Assembly: GCA_030248195.1 (NCBI GenBank)
Contig: JASAND010023803.1
Coordinates: 21,869-85,868, forward strand
Direction: 5' to 3'
Source of the DNA: Trissonchulus latispiculum
Taxonomy: Eukaryota > Nematoda > Enoplea > Enoplida > Ironidae
Length of the DNA: 64,000 nucleotides
In this document: positions 24,213 to 34,699 of the stretch, one piece after another
How positions within the stretch are numbered: the stretch's first letter is position 1
Layout of the letters: each line of letters opens with the position of its first letter
The notes under the pieces: generated by a model
Told to the model about the DNA's origin: nothing
The model's input: the letters and a program-made list of their open reading frames with translations, nothing else
Database searches by the model: none
Program-made: the position numbers and the translations under genes

Positions 24213-25213
24213 GGGTTGTCGCATTTTTTTTAAAAAAAAGACAACCCTTTGATATGGCTAAGTTTCTTTATTTATTTATTTATTTATTATTCCGGTCAAC
24301 ATTTGTGTCCCCCCCCTTTTTCTCGAGATTGGCTGGACCGATCGGGCTGAAATTCTCACCATAGTTGTAGGGTGACCTGAAGTGCTCCCGTTTGTAAGGG
24401 CATCCCGATATCTCCCGGATTCCGGGAATGGCGGCTCCCGGAATTTTTAAAAATGGTAAGGGGGGACCAAGGGAAACGTAAAAATTTTTTGTCTCCGATT
24501 TCGCTCAAAAGTTGGTCATAGGGTAATTCGACCGCGCTGATTTCGAAACCGAAAACGAATTTTCCGGAAAATTTACGGATTTCGAGATATTCGCCCCGGA
24601 AAATATCGGAATTTGAAAAACTTCCCCAAAAGTGGTCGATATGGAGCTCAAATGAAAGAGCTCGTCGAGCTGGACAACTTTCCTTCTTGCGACATTTTTC
24701 GGGAATGCGTCTAGCGAAAGTTATAGCCGAAAAACTGAAAATCCGGGAATTCACGAAAACCCGGATTTTGGACTTAAAAATTTTTTGTCTCCGATTTTGC
24801 TCAAAAGTTGGTCATAGGGTAATTCGACCACGCTGATTTCGAAACTAGAATCGAAATTTCCGGAAAGTTTACGGATTTCGAGATATTGGACCCGGAAAAT
24901 TCCGGATTTTGGAAAACTTCTCCGAAAGTGGTCGACATGGTACTCAAATGAAAGAGCTCGTCGAGCTTAACAACTTTCCTTCTTGCGACATTTTCCGGAA
25001 ATGCGTCCAGCGAAAGTTATTGCCGAAAAACCGAAAATCCGGGAATTCCCGGAAAAACCGAATTTCTAAGAATTGTCACAAAAGTAGACTCTATGGTACT
25101 CATTCGAAAGCTCTTAGCGAGTAGGAAAAAGGTTGCAATAGCACCAAAGCCTGAAAATGTACCAAAACTGAGTTTTCGCCCTTTAGATAAGAGGAAAATG
25201 GCTGCGACAACCC
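24213..25213. mobile_element. GGGTTGTCGC-ended element nested in its sibling
   Basis: Left GGGTTGTCGC and right GCGACAACCC are perfect inverted repeats. A second inverted copy, GACAACCC at 24240-24247, makes a terminal hairpin with an A/T-only loop. The right end is followed by GTTGATGCCGG, resembling TTTGATATGGC after the left hairpin. TTTATT occurs on both sides (about 24207-24212, 25229-25234), but as a duplication this is uncertain. The body has GGTAAGGGGGGACCAAGGG, CGATTTCGCTCAAAAG and GAGCTCGTCGAGCT modules. Confidence 0.7.
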
Positions 25214-25460
25214 GTTGATGCCGGTAGGATTTATTATTCTTATTCTTATTATTCTTATTATTGTCCACAATTTCGTGTACCCCCCCTCTATCTCGAGATT
25301 GGAAAGGGGTAGAGAGGTGGTTGATACCTCATTTTGAAGGTCTTGACTTGAACTGCTCCCGGAAGCGCGGGGAGCCCCGGGGGAGCAGAGGTGCTCCCGG
25401 AGCACCCCCGTGAGTAAAAATGAGTAAAATAAAAAAGTTGTCCAAATGAGCTAATTTTGG

Positions 25461-26580
25461 TATCATTCGAAAGCTCTCGGCGAGTAATGAAAAAGTTGTA
25501 ATTGGGTCAAGGCCTGAAAATGCACTCATTTTTAGTTATGAGGCGAAAAAGGGTCAAAAATGGCCAAAAACGGCCAAAACGGCCGTTTGAAGGGGTTTTC
25601 CGCCTATATCTCGAGCTAGAGTCAACTAGTTGGCCTGAAATTTGGCATGTAAGGTGGCACCCGATGCGGGAAGATCCTCCGGGCACCTGGGTACCATAGT
25701 GTCACACAATTCGCAATTACTCGATACGGTGATGCTGCAAATGGTCAAAATTGAAAGTGACGGAAAACCCCCAATATGGATATCATTCGAAAGCTCTCGT
25801 TGCGTGGATAAAAAGTTGTAATAGGGGTAAAGCGTCAAAATGTAGGAAAAATGAGTTACGGGGCTCCAAAGGGGTCAAAAATGGCCAGAAACGGTCAAAA
25901 TGGGCCAAAATTGAAACTTGTCGGATACGGCTGATACCGGTGTCATTCGAAAGCTCTCGTTGCATGGATAAAAAGCTGTAATAGGGGTAAAGCGTCAAAA
26001 TGTAGGAAAAATGAGTTACGGGGCTCCAAAGGGGTCAAAAATGGCCAGAAACGGTCAAAATGGGCCAAAATTGAAAATTGTCGGATACGGCTGATACCGG
26101 TGTCATTCGAAAGCTCTCGTTGGATGGATAAAAAGTGGTAATTGGGCGAAAGCGTCTAAATGTAGGAAAAATGAGTTACGTGGTTCCAAAGGGGTCAAAA
26201 ATGGCCAGAAACGGTCAAAATGGGCCAAAATTAAAAGTTGTCGGAAACCCCACAATATGGATACCATTCGACAGCTCTCGTTGCGTAGGTAAAAAGGTGT
26301 AATAGGGGTAAGGCGTCAAAATGTCGGAAAAATGAGCTACGGGGCCTCAAAGGGGTCAAAATGGCCAAAAACAGGTCAAAATGGGTCAAAACTGAAAATT
26401 GTCGGATCCGGTCGATACCGACGTCATTCGAAAGCTCTCGTTGAGTAGATAAAAAGTTGTAATAGGGCCGAAGCGTCAACGTGTACGAAAAATGAGTTAC
26501 AGAGCTTCAAATGGAGCAAAAATGAGCAAAAACGGTCAAAATCGAACTTTGTCGGATTGGTCTGATAGTGGTATAAATCG
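25461..26580 (+). repeat. Tandem array, ~160-bp period
   Basis: The marker CATTCGAAAGCTCTCG recurs at about 25463, 25783, 25943, 26103, 26262 and 26422, with a weaker copy near 26575. Spacing is 159-160 bp, apart from one double step where the unit is degenerate. Each unit contains GGATAAAAAGTTGTAATAGG, AAAATGTAGGAAAAATGAGT and GGTCAAAAATGGCCAGAAAC or close variants. It is part of the GGGTTCCCGCCC element. Confidence 0.85.
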
Positions 26581-27011
26581 ACAGCTTTTGGTGAGCTGGG
26601 AGTGGGAACCAGTTATATATAATAGACGAAAACTAGTAACTGCATATTTTTCCAGAAAGTATATACATAAACTCATTCTATAAACGGAAAAATGTCGGGC
26701 GGGAACCACTTGATGCCTTTTGACTTATATTTTAGTATAAATTAGACAACGCTGAATTAAAACTAGGTTTTGATTTTAGCCTTGAATCAAAACTAGGTTT
26801 TGATTATTTAGGTTTTGATTTTTGATTTTTGATAAATTTGCCTTTGCATTTTGATTTTTGATTTGATTTTTGATTTTTTTGCAGTCTGAGTTTTGATTTT
26901 TGATTTGATTTTTGATAAAATCAAAACCCAAAATTGGTTTTGATTCAAGTTTTGATTTTTGATTTTTGATTTATCAAAACAACACTACTACAGAGGCTGG
27001 GTTATGCATAC

Positions 27012-27848
27012 CTTGACTAGTATTTTTCCGATTTTGATGTCGACTAAGGCGCTGTTGAGCAGTTCGCAGCCGCGTGGAGAGTCGGGTAGTGGAGAATTTT
27101 GAGGTATGGGCCCGAGTGGCCGTGAACATGGCGCTGTAGGTCCCGATAATGAGGATTAGCGGGAGATAGAAGGAAACGATGGAAGAGAAGATCATATAGG
27201 AAAGGCTTTGGAGCTGGCAGGATAGCGGATCCAGAGTGGGCTCTTTCCAGCCTAAAATAAAAATGATTTTACAATTTATTAATTATTTTGTTTATTTGTA
27301 TTGTATTATAGTAATGGTTAGTGTGCACTAATATTTTTCGTATATATATAAGTTTCTGTGGACTGTCATTAACTGAGCCGACTTTTATTAGCTGTATAAG
27401 CCTATTTAGCAAAATTAAACTACAGTTTTCACTATTTTGTTTATATTTTTTACTCTATAATTTCATATTATTTTAGTTATCGGCTAGTCTTTATCATTAG
27501 ATAAGTCATATCTCTCAATTTTAGTTAATACTTTTTGCATTACCTATGAGTCTTGGCATGCTGATGGCCGTGCAGAGTAGCCAGATAGCACAAATAGTTA
27601 GCATTGTCAATTGTCTAGTTCTTTTCTTGGGATAAATTAGGGGATAACGGACGCATAAATATCTATCCAGGCTGATAACCACCAGATGATAAATGGAGCA
27701 GGTGCAGCATAAGACGTCTGAAAACAATAGGCATGCAATATCATTAATGATAAGCTGTTGATTTTAAATCGTTAATTAATTTATCTCATATTAACTGAAT
27801 CTTTGTTTTTTCACAGGATTAAAGGAGTTATTTTTGCTAACATCTAGA

Positions 27849-27890
<42 letters not shown>

Positions 27891-28655
27891 TATATATATA
27901 TATATATTTGAGTTTACCAGAGTTTCAATTTTTTTAAACCCTTTTTGACCGTTCCTTTATCTTTTTAATTCTATCAATAGTAATAGTTAAGATCGCAGTG
28001 ATAAGTGTCGCGCGCGACGCTTACCGCCTCCACAGCCATTACATATGTACGCTCCCTTAAAACAATTTTGACTACTATATATCCTTACGTTCTAAAGTTT
28101 GAAGTGGACATGTTTTTTCGACTAACAGAGTCATTGTTTTTTTGAGCTTTAATAATGAAAGATACGGCGAGGATACAGAAATGTGTCGTGTACTGAGTAC
28201 AGATTTGTTAAGAGGATCACCAAGCACACATTGGAGGGGGGCTCATCCTTTAGCTTGCGGAGCATGTAACCTGCAGCTGATAACAGAGAACCTGCAAACT
28301 GTCACACTCTTATCTATTATGTACTCTTGACTGCATATATCCTCTTATCCGATGTACAGTGCTAACCTAAAGTGATAAAGATATCGCAGAAAAGTGACCC
28401 GAAAATCCAAATCCCATTTGTGGCATCTGAGGCAATGGCGATCGGCATAACGACCAGACCGAGCAGGAGGTCAGTTAGTGCCATACTGACAATCCAATAG
28501 TTTGTGAGGGACTGAAGTTTCGGTTCCTTCAGGAAGGTTATTATCAGGAGCAGATTTCCGCTCAGATCCATGATAATCAGGATGCAACCGAAGACGAACA
28601 TCCCACCGATATGTAGAACCAGTTCCTGGGGCGTGGTGGCGTTGGACCCATTGGA
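27012..28655 (-). CDS. Biogenic-amine-type GPCR (dopamine/serotonin-like), TM1 to cytoplasmic loop 3, 3' end not found
   Basis: A rhodopsin-class membrane receptor. Exons 28655-28367, 27717-27544 and 27251-27012 are joined by phase-1 introns with GT/AG ends. TM1 has the GNLLLIITFL motif, TM2 has SMALTDLLLGLVVMP, and TM3 begins after an intron with DVLCCTCSIY, whose Asp is the amine-binding residue, and ends DRYLCV. TM4 contains IWLLCTAISMP, and loop 2 has a cysteine (LSCQLQ). TM5 reads YMIFSSIVSFYLPL, with three serines placed as in catecholamine receptors and closest by eye to D2-like receptors. N-terminal NGS and NAT are glycosylation sequons. The last exon ends in the third cytoplasmic loop at a clean GTATGC donor. 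TM6 and TM7 are not visible anywhere downstream. Exact ligand class is uncertain. Confidence 0.85.
27847..27908. repeat. AT microsatellite in GPCR intron
   Basis: An almost uninterrupted (TA)n tract lies within the intron between the TM1-TM2 and TM3-TM4 exons of the receptor. Confidence 0.9.
28297..28330. mobile_element. Solo end of CAAGAGTACATAA MITE family
   Basis: CACACTCTTATCTATTATGTACTCTTG matches the right terminus of the 17464-17831 MITE. It lies about 36 bp downstream of the splice donor of the TM1-TM2 exon. A matching left end was not found. Confidence 0.55.
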
Positions 28656-28725
28656 CTGAAAAAGAAGGAAAATTGTCATTAAAAATTATATTTTTGTTTT
28701 TTTATAAAAATCTATAATTTAACTA

Positions 28726-29892
28726 AAGCCTGACCAAAAAATCTTGGAACCGAAATGTGAGCTGTTGTTCTGAGTTATCGTTTGAAGGTAGCCTATATAA
28801 TGTACATATTTTTAGAATCCTCAGGAATCTGAGATTTAGAAAATCCGGACAAATTCGGAATTACACTGTTTCATTCACGGAAAATATAAATTTTTTAGTT
28901 TTCGCCCAATTTTTATCGCAATCAAAATTTTGTTTTTATAATCGAATAGAGCTGCTCCCACTAGTTTTGCTCCTAGAACATTTTCTCGAAAATGTAACCA
29001 ATTTCCGGAATTCCGGGTTTTCAAAATTACCGGATTTTAAAAATTTCCTCCAATAAGATGGGTATCTTTCAAAAGCTCTCATCGAGCTGAACAACTTCAG
29101 TAATAGAACGTACTCTTGAAAATGAACTCAATTCCCTGAATTTGCGAAAACCAGATTTTTCGGATTTTAGAAATTTTCTCCAATACCCCTCAATATGGGT
29201 ATCATTCGCAAGCTCTTGATGAGCTGAGCAAAGTTTCTAATAGAGCCAATTCGCAGAAATGAGCCCACTTCTCGGAATTTAAGAAAAACTTCCAAGCTAG
29301 AGTGAAATCCGGAATTTGTGAATTTCGGGGATTTGGTGCATTTTTGGACATTGGTTCTATTACAAGATTTGTTCAGCTCATCAAGAGCTTTGGAATGATA
29401 CCCATTTTGAACGGTATTGGAGAAAATTTTTTATATCCTGAAAATCCGGTTTTCGCGAATTCCGGGAATTGAGTGCGTTTTCACGAGTTCGTTCTATTAC
29501 AAAAGTTGTTCAGCCCGATAAGAGTTTTCGAATGATGCACATCTTGTGGGTGGGTATTAGAGGAAATTTTAAAATCCGGTAATTTTGAAAACCGGGAATT
29601 CCGAAAACTGGGTGCATTTTCGTGAAAAGCTTCTAAGAGCAAAAATGTGTAGCGGGGTGGGACCAGCTCTATTCGACTGTCAAAAGCAAATTTTGATTGC
29701 GATAAAAATTGGGCGAAAAACTAAAAATTTTGAATTTTCCGTGAAAAAATCCGGACTTTCGGATTTTTCAGGATTTTTGGAAATCTCGGGCTCCTGAGGA
29801 TTCTAAAAATATAGACATTATATAGGCTACCTTCAAATAATAACTCAGAACAGCCGCTCACATTTCGGTTCCAAGAGTTTTTGGTCAGACTT
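28726..29892. mobile_element. Foldback element copy 3, TA target
   Basis: Left AAGCCTGACCAAAAAATCTTGG and its inverted partner CCAAGAGTTTTTGGTCAGACTT are flanked by TA on each side. The arms are homologous to copies 1 and 2 but with partly different ends (CTGACC instead of TACGACC) and a distinctive inner segment shared by both arms (GAACCGAAATGTGAGC). The CATTCGNAAGCTC and GAGCTGANCAA modules are present. It is inserted about 70 bp upstream of the TM1 exon of the GPCR. Confidence 0.8.
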
Positions 29893-31454
29893 TAGTTCAA
29901 TAATTTTTTCGAAATCAAAACCGCGGCCGGGTCTAGACACCTTGGGCCGGGGCAGGGACACTCCGGACTTATGCCTGACTGCAGGGCAGAGGCATCTCTA
30001 AATTTAATCTGATTAATTTAAGCTGCTCCGGAGGGCTCTCTCGATGACGATTAATTTTATGAACAATATTATGGTATATAATTGTGCTAATTATAACTGC
30101 TCATTTAAATTAAAATTTTAGAAATCCCGTGCAACATAACACATCATGTGGTGCAGATCATACGAAAGTGCGAAAATACTATTAATAGACAAATGTATGG
30201 GCGGATAATACCATTGTGTCAGCATTAGATGTCAGAAAGTAGTCTTCAGACACGACAATAATTTTGTTTTTTCTCACAAAGTCAGCAAAATAATGTATAA
30301 CCTGCCGGAGATTTAATGTAGACATTAATATTTTTAAGCACCTTAGGTGCTGAAGTTTGGATTAGAAAGTCAAGCTGAAGTATTATACATCAAAGATGTG
30401 AAAAACTTTGGAAAAAAGCGCAATTTCAAATCAAATTATTCCGTGCTCCAAACAGTAGTTGCTTGGTTGCCTTGCTTTGAAAGTGGCCGAAAACACCTGG
30501 CATGCCTAACTGGAGAAACAATTTCTGTATTAAGGGACCTAATTGCGTTTTTCCTATAATAAGAACGATCTCTAAATTTTCAGCCGTGCACTGAACATAA
30601 AATTTCACAATAAAATTTAAGAGTTTTCTTTTTATTTTTATCACATGACTGCGAAATTTCACGGGTCTTTACAGTATTTTTGCTGACATTTTCGCCCAAA
30701 AACATAGAGCTTAGAATCTTGAAATTTCATAATCCGAAGGTCTTGGGTTTAGTTAGGTAAGGGAAAGTTAATTCTGAAAATGTTTGAACTACTTCCTGGT
30801 CTGTTTGGATTGGGTTTTACCCTTCCGCCAAACTGTGCCAACAAGTTTTTTCGGGTTATTGTCCGAAATCTGGTAGTTTAGCCAGAAAACTGGAAAACTT
30901 CGTCGGGTTCGTCGTCTTCGTCTTCGAAAACCTCCTTCCCGAAAACGTTTGTCCTGCATCCACATGTTTGATATATTAAGATTTATTCCGTATTCGATTC
31001 GCATATATTTGTATACCATATACCGGAGATGAAACCGGGTCATCGGGTCAGTAAATAGTGATCCGGTTTCATCTTTGCCGTTACCGTATACGTATTCTAA
31101 GGTAACGTTAGTACAAGAGGCAACTATTTGAGCTAAAACAATGCCATTAAAATGCTGCCATTAAAATGTTACGATGTTCATAAAAAAGTTTTAATGACGG
31201 AGGACAGAAAAGCTGTCGCCAAGCACCTGGAACCAGACTAATAAATTTAATTACTGACTAAATCCTTAAAGTCCTGCGCAAATTTAGAAAAGGAAACGTC
31301 AGAGATCAACCACTTAATCCGAACTAAGCCATTGGAGGGAGGCCTTTTTACGAAAACATCTTGTTAAAGGAGTTAAAGGAGTTAAACACTATTGAGGTCT
31401 AATTTGCTGGTAGGTCAGTCGTTAGCAGGGTTCAGGTCTTCAGGAGTATCGGTC

Positions 31455-31525
31455 TCGGTCTCACCCAAAAACCAAGGCTTGCCTAGTCTCGGTCTCGGTC
31501 TCGGTGTCGGTGCAGTTTTGGTCTC
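31455..31525 (+). repeat. GGTCTC repeat cluster
   Basis: GGTCTCGGTCTC units occur in two clusters separated by CCAAGGCTTGCC, resembling the subterminal arrays of the hAT elements in this window. No terminal repeats or duplication were identified. Confidence 0.5.
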
Positions 31526-32699
31526 ACCTAATCCAGGCCGTTACCGTACAGAGGGTGTGTCGCGCTTAACATATATAGACTTTGCTCGATTTCATACTCT
31601 TGTGTTTTATGTACGCTTGATTGAACTGACCCCAGGATCAGTTGTTGATGACTTACATGGTATATGGCAAGAGTCCACTGCCACAACACCTTCTCGAAGG
31701 TGTCTTTCTCAATCATGATACATAAAATAGGACAGACAGGAAGGTATAGGAAAAGAAGGGACCCCCTATTTTCCTGAAAGCAAATAAAAAAGTTCCCCCA
31801 CTCAAAGAGGGGCTAGAAAAGAGCTGAGAAAGAGAGTGATATAGAGAGACCCCCTTTTGAGTGTAAGTCAACGTCTGGGGGAACCCCCCTCCCCTTATCT
31901 ATAATTAAAGGACCCCCCTTACATTATCATTATTACACAACTTTATCATAGCCAAAGTTTCGGCACAGAAAGTTATATGAGAAAATATTAACATGGAAAA
32001 GAGAATTTTGCCTCTAATGGGCTAATTGGCTCCTCGAGGGAAAACTTAAGCATTGAAATAGAGACTCCTTTGGGAGAAACTTTGGGGGGAGTTTTCCGTC
32101 GGCATGTCTTATTGATAATGATAACACTTGAGATCTAGTTTCAGCCGGTCAGATGGCATTGCGAAGTTGCGAAGTTACAAAATTTTGAGCAAATAAAGCT
32201 CAGATGTCGAATTTACGTCATTGGTATGTAGGAAGTTTGATGCCAGAAGTATATATTGCAAAGATTAAAAATTTAAATGTTAATTAAAAATTAACATCAT
32301 TCGTCACTTTCTTTGATAATTCTCTTACCCTTCAAAGAGGGTTCACGGTTTTGAGACGATTTCTGACTGTCAAAGTTCAAGCTACCGTAATACCCAGGCA
32401 GGAAGTGGTTTTCTGCAATCTGATTGGCTGTTGTCTTGTCTACCCTTTGCCCCCCCCCACCAAATTAAGTGGAGACGGTTCGAAATGACGAGTCTATGAA
32501 CTAAATTAGGGCCTGTCGCAATGAAATTTTAAGGAGCTTGTATTTAGATACAAATTTAGTTCGTTCCTTCCTAAATTTACTAAATAGTGATGGGAATTTA
32601 TATATAACTATTTCCACCACCCAAACGTCTTAAATATCAAATAATAATCCATCAAAAACTCTGCACTTTTGGTTCGAATTGAAAAGCTTGGTGTGTGTA

Positions 32700-32790
32700 A
32701 CTGTGGCACGCAACTTAGTCAGCCACGGCGACGTCTACCGACGGCCGAGTGTTCAGCTAAGAAACCGTAGGTTATGGGTTCAATTTTTGC
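32700..32790 (+). repeat. tRNA-derived SINE-like fragment
   Basis: Reads CGTCTACCGACGGCCGAGTG, then AAACCGTAGGTTATGGGTTC with a degenerate B box (GGGTTCAATTTTT). It parallels 63690-63770 (AAACCGATGGATGTGGGTTTGATCCC). It does not fold as a good tRNA. Confidence 0.35.
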
Positions 32791-33031
32791 CAGAGTTCCT
32801 AAGTTTTCGAGCCTCCGGTGCTATAGAAAAACTTTTTCAGAGCCAATCCTCCCCCGTAAATTCTAAAATTTTATCAGGAGTCCACGATATTTTCCTATAT
32901 ATATACATTACGTATATTTGTAGAATAATAATAATTCCGCTTAATGATAGTGCAATTATGCATGTGTAAACGTTTTTGACAAACTTTTTAAGTTATCACT
33001 ACTGTGCTACTGTTTTCAGTTGGTTTCTCAC

Positions 33032-33248
33032 CGTGTGAGCATAGAAAGGACTGTATACAGTTGTAGCATCCATGAGTTGTAAACTGGAGAGGTTCCACTG
33101 TCCAATACTGTCGTCGGGTTTGGAAATGTTAAGAACAACGGCAACGGAATAAAATAGTCCTTTCCTAGACGGAAAGAGGGGTCCCCAAATTAGGGTCATC
33201 CTGGACTAGGGTGAGACCTTCAACGGAACCAAAATCCTTGACTTGTAC
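33032..33248 (-). CDS. Possible N-terminal exon of the GPCR
   Basis: A minus-strand segment runs from a TTTTAG acceptor (exon from 33248) to a GTGAGA donor (last base 33032). An ATG at 33199 opens 56 codons ending in phase 0, the phase in which the TM1 exon at 28655 begins. The peptide has NIS and NLS glycosylation sequons and no cytoplasmic features, suiting an extracellular N-terminus. No homology was recognised and the upstream in-frame stop is close. A different gene or a chance frame is possible. Confidence 0.35.
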
Positions 33249-33587
33249 CTAAAATGCAAAAGAAAAAATTTAAGATCAACTAGTTTTAAATCAACTAGTT
33301 TGAAATTGCTTAGAGTATATATATTTTTTATTTTATAGGTACAAATTTCGTATCAAATTCTCAGCTATAGTATAATATAATTAAATTTTTGTTAGGATGT
33401 ATAATATGTATATGCTGTCGCTAAGAAGAAATGATAACATCTTTAGTATGATATAAATAATTTTGAGGATCTTATTAGTTTTAATTTGATTATATATAAT
33501 TGCAAAAAATAATGACAATTAATTTTTTCCAAAATCTGGAATTCTGAATGTGTGTAGACTAGGCGCCCTAAGAAATGATATCATAAG

Positions 33588-33661
<74 letters not shown>

Positions 33662-34699
33662 CAGATCAGTGTAACATTTCTATTTAAGGCAGAAAATCAA
33701 AGCAATTCCCTTGCGATGAGAGAGGGGTTGCTTTGGTCGCTTTATTAATGGGAATCTTAGAGCACGCCTTTTTTAACCGAACAAGAAAAGACCTTGTTTC
33801 AAATTTGTCCCCCTGGAAAGGAGATAAATTGAGACTATGATGGTTTGAGGAGATAAACGATCTTGAGCTGAGGTGCCAGGGGGCAATAAAAAACTGGAAG
33901 AAATAACGGTTCAAATTTGAGCGGCAAACTGGGAGTCAGAGTCAACTCACTTCCTCCCCTAGTCGTGGAGTCTTGGGTCGAGTGATTGGTCAGCCATTTA
34001 CGGCATAGTTTTCGCTCTAACGGACCAGACAGACGGTGCTTAGTGGCATACTCTTATGTATTATGTACTCTTGACATTATTAATTCCTCTTGTCTAGTTA
34101 ATTAATTACAATATCTTACCATTGCAGCCAGCATTAAAACAGTAAGTATGAGTTACATGTGGTGGGAATTGTTACAAAGGTGGGGTGGAGGGGAACCTCT
34201 GTGGAAAATATGGTATACCAGACCCTCTGTGTATGTGTGTGCGTGTTTGCGTGAATAGAAACAAGATGATTGTATTAGTTGCATTAAGGGGGGATTTTCT
34301 GTGAAAGACTAAACGGATTAGACCCCTTCCCCTGGTAAAGGCCCTAATGAAAAGAAGCCAAGATATGTGGCCCCAAATCAAATAGAGTCTGTAAAAATAA
34401 ATCCCCCCATCTCCTCCCAGACTCGTTGGCGCACATGACTGGAGCGAGAACCCAGCTGGTTTCAAAAATCTCACTTCCCAAATTTACTGAATCACAGAAA
34501 ATAACCTAATGCTTTGCTACAGATAACATAATAACTAATTTGCATAGAATTAATAGTGTTGCTCTGAGTTTTAAGTTGCTAAATATTTTTCTAAGTGCAG
34601 TATATATAGTTTATGCATATTTGTGTAGTATCCATATTGGAAGTCATACAAGGATTGCAATTTGTAATGCAGAAATTTGTATATATACGCATTTTTATT
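33249..34699. other. Gene-free stretch
   Basis: Holds the AT microsatellite at 33589-33659 and a solo CAAGAGT-family end near 34046-34074. Otherwise no gene or repeat boundary is visible. Confidence 0.45.
33589..33659. repeat. AT microsatellite
   Basis: Pure (AT)n tract of about 70 bp. Confidence 0.95.

Larger units (their letters stand above)
24158..26708. mobile_element. GGGTTCCCGCCC-ended element (outer of a nested pair)
   Basis: Left GGGTTCCCGCCC is matched at the right end by GGGCGGGAACCA (11 of 12 inverted). The left end also folds into a hairpin with GGAACCC at 24185-24191. The body contains a CTCGAGATTGG segment, then a tandem array with a period near 160 bp (25461-26580) carrying CATTCGAAAGCTCTC. 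It is interrupted by a sibling element at 24213-25213. The mechanism class is unknown, and no protein is visible. Confidence 0.7.
22705..26987. mobile_element. 4.3-kb hAT-like element, TTTTGATT arrays
   Basis: Ends TAGTGTTGTTTT and AAAACAACACTA. CTACAGAG is duplicated exactly at 22697-22704 and 26988-26995. Arrays of TTTTGATTTGATTTTTGATT lie at 22727-22910 and 26755-26980. It inserted into the intron following the third visible GPCR exon, 24 bp past the splice donor, inside a tRNA-like sequence. No transposase was recognised. From 24158 to 26708 it hosts another element, which itself hosts one at 24213-25213, making three nesting levels. Confidence 0.9.
29893..33031. other. Gene-free stretch with transposon fragments
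   Basis: Contains a hAT-like solo end (CAGAGGCATCTCTA, ending 30000), GGTCTCGGTCTC units at 31455-31525, a solo CAAGAGT-family end near 31620, and a tRNA-like fragment near 32700-32790. The open frame at 30347-30559 and those at 31392-31718 have no recognisable content. It may be a long intron if the 33032-33248 exon belongs to the GPCR. Confidence 0.45.

Noticed and set aside
25461..26580. Regularly spaced repeats as a CRISPR array
   Set aside because: The whole 160-bp unit is repeated with no unique spacers, in a eukaryotic transposon; no cas genes.
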